Shown: positions 1 through 6,137, numbered from the stretch's first letter. The stretch: 6,137 nt of DNA from Anaerolineales bacterium Chloro_02 (GCA_001603765.1 LUZV01000061.1:1-6137); one strand, 5' to 3'. A program made the numbers and translations. The notes: generated by a model from the letters alone, not told the origin.

Positions 1-1431
1 AGCTTCACCCCCGACACCATGGCGGACGACAATGGCTACCCAATCATGCAGAACCTGTATAACCGCCTGGTCAAGCTGGATGCTTCCAAGAGCATTATCC
101 CCGACCTGGCACAAACCTGGGATTTCTCCGAGGATGGCAAGAAAATCACCTTCCACTTAGTGAAAAATGCCAAGTGGACCGACGGAAAACCTGTCACTAG
201 CAAAGACGTTAAGTACACCTTTGATACGATCAAAGACAACCCAACCTATATCATTTCAGCCAACTTGCAGGTCGTTGACAACATCGAGACCCCAGACGAC
301 TATACAGTGGTATTCAATTTGAAGGAAGCTGATGTTGCCTTGGTTTCTCATCTTGGTTGGTATGCTTGTTTCATTGTTCCTGAGCATATCTATAACAACG
401 GGCAAGCCTGGGACGACAACCCCGCTGGCAAAAACCCTGTCACCAGTGGTCCATTCAAACTCGACAAATTTGTCCAGGGACAGAGCACGACCCTCGTTCC
501 AAATATGGATTACTTTGCCGGAGCGCCCAAACTGAGCAAAATCATTTTCACCATTATCCCCGATGACGCGACCGCGATTCAATCATTCCTTGCTGGTGAA
601 ATTGACGACCTTGGCAATGTTCCTCCCGCCAATGTTCCCGAATTCCTGAAAAACCCCAATGTTCAGATGAATTTAAACATTTTCCCATCACCAATGCGCA
701 TTATCTTTAACCTTAAAAACGATAAGGTCAAGGATTTGGCTGTGCGTAAGGCTATCGCGCAGGCAATCGACAGAGACGAAATTTCGCAAAAGGTGTTCGC
801 TGGCATTCAACCCCCTGAATACTCCATGTACCCGTCTGTGGTCGAATGGGCTGCCAACACGACGGACACGCTGCCAACCTTCAACATTGAAGCGGCTCGC
901 AAGACCCTTGAAGATGCCGGCTACAAAGCTGATGCCGAAGGCTACTATATTCGCGGATTGGAGATTGAGTGCTTCCAGGACGGTAACTACCCCGACGCTG
1001 CCAAGCTGATGGCTGCCACACTGGCTAAAGCTGGTATCGAACTGAAGGTCAATGTCAGCGAGTTTAACGCCTGGGTTGCCAAAGTTGGCGATCAGCGCGA
1101 TTTCATGATGGAACTCCAGGGCGGCTTTATGGGTCCGGATCCAAACGCGCTGCGCACCCGCTATTCAACAGGCTCTGGAATGAACTGGGGAAGCTACTCT
1201 AACCCCGAATTCGACAAATTGGTCGAAGAAGCCGGAAAAGAAGGCGATCAGGCAAAACGCGCCAAACTCTACAAAGAAGCCCAAAAGATCCTCGCGGCAG
1301 ATGTCCCTTACATCCCGATTGTTGGCTATGCGGCGTATGAAGCATTCAGCGCGGATTTTATTAACTTGCCAATTGAGGGGACGGGCAAGTGGGGTGGGCA
1401 GGAATATACCTATACAGAAAAGGTCAAATAA
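1..1431 (+). CDS. ABC transporter family 5 solute-binding protein (peptide/oligopeptide type), 5' partial
   Basis: This is the extracytoplasmic binding lipoprotein or secreted receptor of a dipeptide/oligopeptide-type ABC importer (SBP_bac_5, DppA/OppA/NikA-like). The reading frame is open from base 1, and six residues precede the first visible Met at base 19, so that ATG is internal and the true start, signal peptide and first part of lobe I lie upstream. The visible 476 residues are most of a usual 500-600 residue protein. Family hallmarks are: an early block with 'NLYNRLVKLD' and 'IPDLAQTWDFSEDGKKITFHL'-like text (roughly residues 17-55 of the visible part), 'WTDGKPVTSKDVKYTF', 'NPVTSGPFKL', the hinge-region 'AVRKAIAQAIDRDEI', and 'NWGSYSNPEFDKLVEEA' near the end. 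The ligand cannot be read from sequence. The stop overlaps the start of the next gene by one base, so the two are almost certainly co-transcribed and translationally coupled. No permease or ATPase gene is visible here; they may lie upstream. Confidence 0.93.
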   Translation, partial: SFTPDTMADDNGYPIMQNLYNRLVKLDASKSIIPDLAQTWDFSEDGKKITFHLVKNAKWTDGKPVTSKDVKYTFDTIKDNPTYIISANLQVVDNIETPDDYTVVFNLKEADVALVSHLGWYACFIVPEHIYNNGQAWDDNPAGKNPVTSGPFKLDKFVQGQSTTLVPNMDYFAGAPKLSKIIFTIIPDDATAIQSFLAGEIDDLGNVPPANVPEFLKNPNVQMNLNIFPSPMRIIFNLKNDKVKDLAVRKAIAQAIDRDEISQKVFAGIQPPEYSMYPSVVEWAANTTDTLPTFNIEAARKTLEDAGYKADAEGYYIRGLEIECFQDGNYPDAAKLMAATLAKAGIELKVNVSEFNAWVAKVGDQRDFMMELQGGFMGPDPNALRTRYSTGSGMNWGSYSNPEFDKLVEEAGKEGDQAKRAKLYKEAQKILAADVPYIPIVGYAAYEAFSADFINLPIEGTGKWGGQEYTYTEKVK

Positions 1432-1433
1432 TG
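1418..1433 (+). promoter_or_regulatory. Ribosome binding site and stop/start overlap deciding the peptidase start
   Basis: AAAAGGT at 1418-1424 lies six bases before the ATG at 1431. The same bases read TAATG, so the stop of the binding-protein gene shares one base with the peptidase start. This supports the 1431 start over the earlier ATG at 1389 and suggests translational coupling. Confidence 0.7.
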
Positions 1434-2804
1434 AGAGAAAAAATCGCCGGTATTGTTAACCAGATACCAGATTACAAGGTTTTCCTCACGGTAGATGAGC
1501 TCAATGAGAGCAGTTTTCGCCTCGCGAAAGATCATCCTGACGTTGTGGAAACATTCGAGTTCGGTAAAACACGATCCGGAGATACAATCTGGGGACTAAA
1601 AATTGGCACCGGCAGCAAAAATGCCCTGGTTTTCGGGCTTCCTCATCCCAATGAACCTGTGGGAACTATGACCATCGAATTCCTTTCGAAACTGCTGGCT
1701 GAGGATGCTGAAATCCGCGATCAGTTAGATTACACCTGGTATTTTGTGAAGGCGTGGGACGCTGATGGAGCCAGGTTGAACGAAAACTGGTTCAAAGGAC
1801 CTTTTTCGCTCTATAACTACGCTCGCAACTTTTTCCGCCCCGCCGGTCATCAGCAAGTCGATTGGACGTTTCCGATTGACTACAAGGATCTGCACTTTCA
1901 TTCCACCATTCCTGAAACCAAGGCAATGATGGATCTGATTGATCGGATCCAACCATCGTTCATCTATTCCCTCCACAATGCGGGTTTCGGCGGTGTCTAT
2001 TGGTATCTTACCGGTGATATCCCTGAAGTCTATCCAGCGATGAAGGAAGCCGCGCTCAAAAATAATGTGCCTCTTCATTTAGGAGAACCAGAAGCGCCAT
2101 TCTGCAAACCATTCGCCCCGGCGGTTTATAAGGAACTTGGCATCCGTGACGAGTATGATTATTTGCTCCAATACGGCGTTGAGCACCCTGAAGAAGAGAT
2201 CAAAGTTGGCACCTGCAGCGCGGATTATGCGCACGAAAAGTACGGCACTTTCACCATGCTCACCGAACTCCCCTATTTCTTTAACGAGGCAATTGTTGAC
2301 TTGAGCCTCAGTGATCGAAAACGGGGTGAGTTATTCCTGGAAATGATGGATTACAAAGAAGAGCAGGAAAAGTACATCACTGACAATCTGAAACTGATCG
2401 AAGAGTCGCTTTCGGAGGACAATCCCTTCCTGCTGGCTCTGAAAGCTTTCACGGGGAATGAAAAGCAAGATGAAGCCGCCCGCAAGATGGCTAAGGAAGA
2501 CCCGGACTATCAGCGGCTTGGCACGAAAGCGGAAGAATTCGATTCACTTTGGATCTCAAAGTTTTACCAACTTCTCACCCTCGGGCTCTTACTCCGCAGT
2601 GGTGAATGGGAAATTGAAAACCGCTCACCAGAGAACGATCAATTGCTCCGAAAGGTCTCTGAAGACGCGGAAAAACGATTGCGGGAAAAAGCGGATTATC
2701 TCAACGCTAATTTCACCACAACCGTTGTTGATATCAAGCGCTTAGTCGCGATTCAGACTGAGTGCGGTCTATTGGTTGCTGATTATTTATCGAAAACTAA
2801 GTAA
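1431..2804 (+). CDS. M14-family zinc carboxypeptidase-like protein, cytoplasmic
   Basis: Predicted metallopeptidase of 457 residues, probably removing C-terminal residues from peptides or hydrolysing a related amide. The start at 1431 is chosen because its ATG overlaps the preceding stop (TAATG) and has an AAAAGGT ribosome site at 1418-1424, six bases upstream; an earlier in-frame ATG at 1389 would run 14 codons into the binding-protein gene. M14 ligands can be placed: H72 and E75 in 'PHPNEP' (HxxE), a second histidine H182 in 'SLHNAG', and the catalytic glutamate E279 in 'MLTELP'. 'DADGARLNENW' (110-120) and 'ARNFFRP' (131-137) fall where the family carries substrate-binding Asn/Arg. After E279 there are about 178 more residues, charged and apparently helical, much longer than the usual end of the domain. 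There is no signal peptide or membrane helix, so it should act in the cytoplasm, plausibly on material brought in by the co-encoded binding protein's transporter. Substrate is unknown; family assignment is fairly sure. Confidence 0.85.
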   Translation: MREKIAGIVNQIPDYKVFLTVDELNESSFRLAKDHPDVVETFEFGKTRSGDTIWGLKIGTGSKNALVFGLPHPNEPVGTMTIEFLSKLLAEDAEIRDQLDYTWYFVKAWDADGARLNENWFKGPFSLYNYARNFFRPAGHQQVDWTFPIDYKDLHFHSTIPETKAMMDLIDRIQPSFIYSLHNAGFGGVYWYLTGDIPEVYPAMKEAALKNNVPLHLGEPEAPFCKPFAPAVYKELGIRDEYDYLLQYGVEHPEEEIKVGTCSADYAHEKYGTFTMLTELPYFFNEAIVDLSLSDRKRGELFLEMMDYKEEQEKYITDNLKLIEESLSEDNPFLLALKAFTGNEKQDEAARKMAKEDPDYQRLGTKAEEFDSLWISKFYQLLTLGLLLRSGEWEIENRSPENDQLLRKVSEDAEKRLREKADYLNANFTTTVVDIKRLVAIQTECGLLVADYLSKTK

Positions 2805-2823
2805 ACTTCAGCAACCTAGTTAG

Positions 2824-2865
2824 ACAAAAAAAGCTGCTCATATTCAAATGAGCAGCTTTTTTTGT
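2824..2865. terminator. Bidirectional rho-independent terminator between convergent genes
   Basis: A near-perfect inverted repeat: GCTGCTCAT (2833-2841) pairs with ATGAGCAGC (2848-2856) around a six-base loop. Seven A (2826-2832) pair with seven T (2857-2863), and CA/TG extends the stem outward to 2824 and 2865. It gives a T run 3' of the stem on both strands. It starts 19 bases after the peptidase stop and ends 5 bases before the fakA-like stop, so one hairpin can end both convergent transcripts. Confidence 0.92.
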
Positions 2866-2870
2866 TTCGA

Positions 2871-4553
2871 TCACTCAAACGCGATGATCAATTGATAATG
2901 CGGTTGACCGCCTTCGTGGATTTCGATTTCTTTGTCCGGATACTTTTCGCGGGCGTCATCCCCAAGTTTGTTCACCTGCTGTTGGGTAATTCCCTCGCCG
3001 TAGAAGTAGGTGATCCGTTCGGTTTCTTCGATGTTGGCTTTCTTGAACAACTCCTCAAGCGCGCCTTCGATTGTTTCAGATGACGAAACTAATTTGCCGT
3101 CATATAGCGCGATCACCTGGCCTTTTTCCACATGCACACCATCGATTTCCACGGACCGGGTTGATATTGTAATTTCGCCAGTGTGGACTTCTGTGATCGC
3201 TTCGCGCATGGCAGCTTCGTTCTCTTCAAGTGAGGCATCCGGGATTAGGCGCAGCATGGCAGCAAAGCCCTGCGGAGCGTTGCGGGTTGGGATAATGGCT
3301 AATTTTTTTACGCTTACTTTCGCCGCGTTTTGGGCAGCTAAGATGATGTTCTTGTTATTGGGCAGGATCACAATTTTATCAGTCGGCAGGTTCTCAAAGG
3401 CTGCAAGCAGCTCTTTGACGCTCGGATTCATCGTCTGCCCGCCCTGGACGATCGCGGCAACCCCCAGGCTGGCGAAAATTCTGGAGAGCCCCTCGCCAGG
3501 AGAAACCGCCACAACCGCAACCTCACCAGGGTTAACCGCCGCCAGGTTCAGCTTGGTTTCATCTTTTCCACGGCTGCTCATCTGATCTTGCAGGTTTTCC
3601 ATCATGATCTTTTTGACGATGCCGACGCTTTCTGTATACGCGATTGGTTCATAGCGTTTATCGAGCGCGGTGTGGATGTGCATGCGGTATATGCCGTCGC
3701 CCTCTCCAACCTGAATACTCGTGCCGATCTCACTGAGACCATCATAATATTTCTCAAGGGTAAATGTGCCGTTGGGCGCGAAATCGATCACAACTTCATA
3801 ATCCTGACCCTCTTCCACTGTTTCCATCGCGTGGCTCAGGTCAAGCTCAGCCAACGGGCGTAAAATCGCGCCAGACGCGTCCAGCGTGAGCCCCTGCAGC
3901 ATCCTCAGCATGCCTTCAAAAATGTAATATAAACCCATGCCTCCGGAATCAACGACACCAGCCTGCTTCAAAATTGGCAGCAGTTCCGGTGTATTTTTGA
4001 CGCTCACGTCGCCAGCCTCAACGATCGCCACCAGCATTTGGCTGAGATTGGCATTATCCTTTAGCGCCTGTTCAGCCGCGGTAGTCATATCCTTGATGAC
4101 CGTCAGGATAGTCCCTTCAACAGGTCGCACCACGCCTTTATAAGCTGTGTTACGGGCTTCCTGCATGGCGCGCATCAGCAAACCCGTATCCATTGTTTCG
4201 TAATGGTCGAGCGCGCGTGAAAAACCTCGCCAGATTTGCGAAAGGATCACGCCGCTGTTCCCTCTGGCGCCCATCAGCGCGCCCTGCGCGAAGTGACGCC
4301 CCGCTTCGCCAACGTTCGAAGAGCGATTCTGGTCCGCCTCCGCAAAAGCAGCCTGCATCGTCAGCACCATATTGGTTCCGGTATCGCCATCTGGAACCGG
4401 AAAGACATTTAACGAGTTGACATACTGCTGGTTGGTCGTCAGCCAGATCAGACCAGCTTCAAATAACAACATCAAACCTTCGCCATTAATTGGAGACTGC
4501 AACAACCTATGACGTTCAGCCTCATCTGGCAGAGTTTTTATAAAATCATTCAT
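2871..4553 (-). CDS. fakA: DAK2-domain fatty acid kinase-like protein (FakA/YloV family)
   Basis: Probable catalytic subunit of fatty acid kinase, which phosphorylates a fatty acid held by a DegV-family FakB carrier to give acyl-phosphate for phospholipid synthesis. The 560 residues match the usual 540-560. The N-terminal DhaL-like ATP/Mg domain (about 25-220) has 'NVFPVPDGDTGTNM' (49-62, Asp55 and Asp57 as likely metal ligands), 'GARGNSGVILSQIWRGF' (95-111), 'RPVEGTILTVIKD' (143-155) and 'GVVDSGGMGLYY' (199-210). The middle domain carries 'MHIHT' (H292, H294), and the C-terminal domain ends in 'YGEG...YPDKEIEIHEGGQPHYQLIIAFE'-like text typical of YloV. The ATG at 4553 is preceded by AGGTG with a four-base spacer. 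It lies 21 bases after the Gls24-family gene, as in the yloU-yloV pair of Firmicutes. Unusually, the protein has no cysteine. No fakB gene is in view, so the biochemical role is inferred from family membership. Confidence 0.9.
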   Translation of the reverse strand: MNDFIKTLPDEAERHRLLQSPINGEGLMLLFEAGLIWLTTNQQYVNSLNVFPVPDGDTGTNMVLTMQAAFAEADQNRSSNVGEAGRHFAQGALMGARGNSGVILSQIWRGFSRALDHYETMDTGLLMRAMQEARNTAYKGVVRPVEGTILTVIKDMTTAAEQALKDNANLSQMLVAIVEAGDVSVKNTPELLPILKQAGVVDSGGMGLYYIFEGMLRMLQGLTLDASGAILRPLAELDLSHAMETVEEGQDYEVVIDFAPNGTFTLEKYYDGLSEIGTSIQVGEGDGIYRMHIHTALDKRYEPIAYTESVGIVKKIMMENLQDQMSSRGKDETKLNLAAVNPGEVAVVAVSPGEGLSRIFASLGVAAIVQGGQTMNPSVKELLAAFENLPTDKIVILPNNKNIILAAQNAAKVSVKKLAIIPTRNAPQGFAAMLRLIPDASLEENEAAMREAITEVHTGEITISTRSVEIDGVHVEKGQVIALYDGKLVSSSETIEGALEELFKKANIEETERITYFYGEGITQQQVNKLGDDAREKYPDKEIEIHEGGQPHYQLIIAFE

Positions 4554-4574
4554 TCAGCACCTGTGACCATTTAT

Positions 4575-4931
4575 TTAATCTGGGTTACTAATCCTTAGAC
4601 CCCTTACATGGACATCAACCTGCTTGACCGGGATTCCCATGGTTTTTTCAACGCTATATTTAACACTCTCCGCGACCGAATCGGCAACCGACTTAATTCG
4701 AAGCCCGTACTCCACAATCAGGTTGAGTTCCAGGCTAACACCGCCTTCGTCAACGTTTACCAAAATGCCCACATCCGCGTCTTTCATAAGAAAGCGGGTG
4801 ACGGTTTCGGTGGGATTGGCAGGAGCCAGGCTAATTACGCCATAAGATTGCAGCGCGGCATTGCGGGCAACTGTTTTAATTGCCTGCGGGAGGATGAAGA
4901 TACTGCCTTGCTGATTAGTGTGGGTTGTCAT
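4575..4931 (-). CDS. yloU: Asp23/Gls24 family envelope stress response protein (YloU-like)
   Basis: Small 118-residue protein of the Asp23/Gls24 family. Members are abundant cytoplasmic or membrane-associated proteins linked to cell-envelope stress; the exact molecular role is unsettled. The sequence shows the family pattern: 'GSIFILPQAIKTVARNAALQSYGV' type N-terminal block (9-32), a middle strand 'SLELNLIVEYG' (66-76), a helix 'IKSVADSVAESVKYSVEKTMG' type (79-99) and the closing strand 'VKQVDVHVRGLRI' (102-114). There is no signal peptide or membrane helix. The start at 4931 is supported by AGAGG (4944-4940), eight bases upstream on the minus strand. It is the first gene of an operon with the fakA/yloV-like gene and is divergent from rpmB. 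The symbol follows the B. subtilis neighbourhood rather than any functional proof. Confidence 0.88.
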   Translation of the reverse strand: MTTHTNQQGSIFILPQAIKTVARNAALQSYGVISLAPANPTETVTRFLMKDADVGILVNVDEGGVSLELNLIVEYGLRIKSVADSVAESVKYSVEKTMGIPVKQVDVHVRGLRISNPD

Positions 4932-4962
4932 AAAATAATCCTCTTTCTCCGCTAAAAAATAC

Positions 4963-4991
4963 TTGATTCTTTTCCTGTTATCTGGTATTAT
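4963..4991 (+). promoter_or_regulatory. Candidate sigma-70-type promoter for rpmB
   Basis: TTGATT (4963-4968) and TATTAT (4986-4991) are separated by exactly 17 bases, a good housekeeping-promoter layout. Transcription would begin near 4998 and give a leader of about 60 bases before the rpmB ATG at 5058. A perfect TATAAT at 5035-5040 is a weaker candidate, because its start point would fall inside the ribosome site. Confidence 0.5.
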
Positions 4992-5015
4992 AACTTCTTG
5001 CGTGCGTAGTGTGTA
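4987..5015 (-). promoter_or_regulatory. Candidate divergent promoter for the yloU-fakA operon
   Basis: On the minus strand, TACACA (5015-5010) and a perfect TATAAT (4992-4987) are spaced by 17 bases. The start would be near 4980, giving a leader of about 50 bases to the ATG at 4931. The -35 matches the consensus at only four of six positions, so this is less sure than the -10. The -10 overlaps the -10 of the opposing rpmB promoter. Confidence 0.38.
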
Positions 5016-5057
5016 TTTACATGCAGCCTGAAATTATAATGCATAAGAGGTAACAAG

Positions 5058-5243
5058 ATGGCAAAGTGCAGTCAATGTGGCAAAACCACAACTTTCGGTC
5101 ATAATCGCAGTCATTCGCTGGTAGCAACCCGGCGTAAGTTCCTGCCTAATCTCCAGCGTGTTTCTGTAACGGAAAATGGCAGAAAAGTTCGTAGAGTCCT
5201 CTGCGCGCGCTGCATTAAGACTTTGACCAAAAATTACAACTAG
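5058..5243 (+). CDS. rpmB: 50S ribosomal protein L28 (zinc-ribbon form)
   Basis: Structural protein of the large ribosomal subunit, 61 residues, the normal length for short bacterial L28. The N-terminus 'MAKCSQCGKTTTFGHNRSHS' and 'RRKFLPNLQRV' (25-35) are typical. Two cysteine pairs, C4/C7 and C49/C52 ('LCARC'), make it the zinc-binding (C+) form. The ATG at 5058 follows a good ribosome site, AAGAGGT at 5045-5051, with a six-base spacer. It is a single-gene transcript flanked by a candidate promoter upstream and a hairpin terminator downstream, and it is divergent from yloU and convergent with rpe. The call is secure. Confidence 0.96.
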   Translation: MAKCSQCGKTTTFGHNRSHSLVATRRKFLPNLQRVSVTENGRKVRRVLCARCIKTLTKNYN

Positions 5244-5263
5244 TTTGTTAACACTCAAACGAT

Positions 5264-5289
5264 AAAAAAGTCGCGCATGCGGCTTTTTT
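5264..5289. terminator. Bidirectional rho-independent terminator between rpmB and rpe
   Basis: Six A (5264-5269) pair with six T (5284-5289), and the core GTCGC (5270-5274) pairs with GCGGC (5279-5283) through one G-T wobble, around a four-base GCAT loop. It starts 20 bases after the rpmB stop and ends three bases before the rpe stop codon, so it can terminate both convergent genes. Confidence 0.88.
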
Positions 5290-5292
5290 GTT

Positions 5293-5952
5293 TTAAGCCA
5301 GCGCCTGCCTCAAGGCGCGCACCCCGCCGGCAATCCCTTCAGGATGCTTGAACACAGCCGTCCCCGCGACAAAGTTTCGCGCGCCGGCTTCATAATTTTC
5401 ACGGATTGTCTGGGGCGCGATGCCGCCATCCACCTGCACGATCGCTTTTGACCCATGCAGATCAAGAATTGCGCGTGCCTGCCGGATCTTTTCCAGGGAT
5501 TGAGGAATGAACTTCTGCCCGCCAAAACCCGGATTAACTGACATAATCAGAACCAAGTCAACCATATCAGCCAGCAGGTTTAGCGGCTCCAACGGTGTGC
5601 CGGGGTTGAAAGTAAGCCCGGGTTTGACGCCGAGTTCGCGAATGGTTTGGAGGGTGCGGTGGATATGCGGGCAGGTTTCGTAGTGCACCGTCAGGAAGTC
5701 AGCGCCAGCATCCGCAAAGGTCTTCAGATGTTTTTCCGGTTCAACAATCATCAGATGCACATCCAGCGGCAGCGAAGTAACTCTTTTGCAGGCGGCAACA
5801 ATATCCGGACCGAAGGTGATGTTCGGGACAAAACGACCATCCATGACGTCAATATGAATGGCGTCCGCGCCAGCAGCCTCACAAGCTCGCAAATCCGCGC
5901 CAAGTTGGGTCAAATCAGCCGAAAGAATGGAGGGAGAGATTAGAGCGTTCAT
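5293..5952 (-). CDS. rpe: Ribulose-phosphate 3-epimerase
   Basis: Interconverts D-ribulose 5-phosphate and D-xylulose 5-phosphate in the non-oxidative pentose phosphate pathway, as a cytoplasmic metal-dependent TIM-barrel enzyme. At 219 residues it is full length for the family. Signature elements are all present: 'SPSILSADL' (6-14, S8), 'IHIDVMDGRFVPNITFG' (32-48) with H33 and the catalytic base D35, 'DVHLMI' (64-69) with H66, 'MSVNPGFGGQ' (137-146), and 'VDGGI' (174-178) with the second catalytic acid D175. The phosphate-binding 'VAGTAVF' is at 195-201. The ATG at 5952 places 'ISPSILSAD' at the usual distance from the N-terminus. Its ribosome site GAGGTG (5960-5955) is unusually close, with the GAGG core four bases from the ATG. 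It follows the partial upstream gene by 11 bases and is probably in the same operon. Confidence 0.96.
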   Translation of the reverse strand: MNALISPSILSADLTQLGADLRACEAAGADAIHIDVMDGRFVPNITFGPDIVAACKRVTSLPLDVHLMIVEPEKHLKTFADAGADFLTVHYETCPHIHRTLQTIRELGVKPGLTFNPGTPLEPLNLLADMVDLVLIMSVNPGFGGQKFIPQSLEKIRQARAILDLHGSKAIVQVDGGIAPQTIRENYEAGARNFVAGTAVFKHPEGIAGGVRALRQALA

Positions 5953-5963
5953 TTCACCTCATG

Positions 5964-6137
5964 TCAGGGTTTAAGCATCAGATAAACGTAAAACCAGAAT
6001 GGCACCAGCCCCAACAGTAAGGTCGCCGCTAACAAACCAAGGGACCAGGTTTGCCAATCTATTGGCGGTTTCTGGTTTTTCCCTGTTAGAAAAACATCTG
6101 TCTGGTTCGTTTGCGGAGAAAAGACCTCTCTAACCGG
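5964..6137 (-). CDS. Unidentified membrane-anchored protein, C-terminal 57 residues only
   Basis: Reading leftward from the window edge, an open frame of 57 codons ends at TGA (5966-5964). It begins 'PVREVFSPQTNQTDVF', a polar, proline- and glutamine-containing linker, followed by 'DWQTW' and a strongly hydrophobic stretch from about residue 31 to 53 ('LGLLAATLLLGLVPFWFYVY'), then ends 'LMLKP'. That is a single C-terminal transmembrane helix with almost no tail. The stop lies 11 bases before rpe, consistent with one operon. In B. subtilis the genes before rpe encode a PP2C phosphatase, the PrkC kinase and the RsgA GTPase, so a membrane-tethered PP2C-type phosphatase is one possibility, but nothing visible identifies the catalytic part. 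The start lies outside the window. Confidence 0.65.
   Translation of the reverse strand, partial: PVREVFSPQTNQTDVFLTGKNQKPPIDWQTWSLGLLAATLLLGLVPFWFYVYLMLKP

Noticed and set aside
1389..1430. Earlier in-frame ATG that would lengthen the M14 peptidase by 14 residues.
   Set aside because: It lies inside the binding-protein gene, and the ATG at 1431 has its own well-spaced ribosome site and a stop/start overlap; M14 similarity does not need the extra residues.
3010..3585. A 191-codon open frame on the plus strand opposite the fakA-like gene.
   Set aside because: It lies wholly within a strongly recognised gene on the other strand, has low-complexity Ser/Ala-rich translation, and has no family resemblance; it is an antisense shadow.
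4608..4955. A 115-codon open frame on the plus strand opposite the Gls24-family gene.
   Set aside because: The minus-strand frame matches the Gls24 pattern from end to end and has a ribosome site; this frame is its shadow.
5035..5040. Perfect TATAAT just before the rpmB ribosome site.
   Set aside because: Transcription would start at about 5047, within the ribosome site, and there is no -35 at 16-18 bases; the 4963-4991 promoter fits better.
5034..5258. A 74-codon minus-strand open frame across rpmB.
   Set aside because: rpmB is unmistakable on the plus strand, and the antisense frame runs into the terminator region and has no recognisable features.
5252..5261. The 10-base string CACTCAAACG occurs here and again at 2872-2881, both near convergent terminators.
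   Set aside because: One copy is part of the fakA coding end and the other is non-coding; a 10-base match is weak, and its position relative to the hairpins differs, so it is most likely chance.

Overview
The window looks like ordinary chromosomal DNA from a free-living bacterium. The best guess is the Chloroflexota, near Anaerolineae, based on the style of the L28, Gls24-family, FakA/YloV and peptide-binding proteins. This is a recognition-based inference and no search was run. Base composition looks balanced throughout, and there are no insertion sequences, tRNAs, rRNAs, CRISPR repeats or phage genes.

Left part (1-2804, + strand). The window opens inside a family 5 extracellular solute-binding protein of a peptide-type ABC transporter, whose 5' end is cut off. 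It is followed, with a one-base stop/start overlap (TAATG), by an M14-family zinc carboxypeptidase-like protein without a signal peptide. Together they suggest a capture-then-hydrolyse module for peptides or peptide-like compounds. A long A-stem-T hairpin (about 2824-2865) closes this operon and also serves the convergent operon to its right.

Middle part (2871-5243). Two minus-strand genes, a Gls24/Asp23-family protein (YloU-like) and a DAK2-domain fatty acid kinase-like protein (FakA/YloV-like), lie 21 bases apart and form an operon. Divergent from them is rpmB, encoding the four-cysteine (zinc) form of ribosomal protein L28. The 126-base gap between yloU and rpmB holds what look like two face-to-face promoters whose -10 boxes overlap.

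Right part (5264-6137, - strand). A second bidirectional hairpin separates rpmB from rpe (ribulose-phosphate 3-epimerase). Just upstream of rpe, with an 11-base gap, is the last 57 codons of an unidentified protein ending in a transmembrane helix; the rest lies beyond the window.

The block rpe(-) / rpmB(+) / yloU(-) / yloV(-) has the same order and relative orientation as the rpe-rpmB-yloU-yloV neighbourhood known from Bacillus subtilis, although B. subtilis has extra genes between rpe and rpmB. No undescribed system is evident. The points most worth a second look are the conserved core neighbourhood, the overlapping divergent promoters, a FakA-like protein with no cysteine at all, the peptidase's long C-terminal extension, and the unidentified tail-anchored protein at the right edge.
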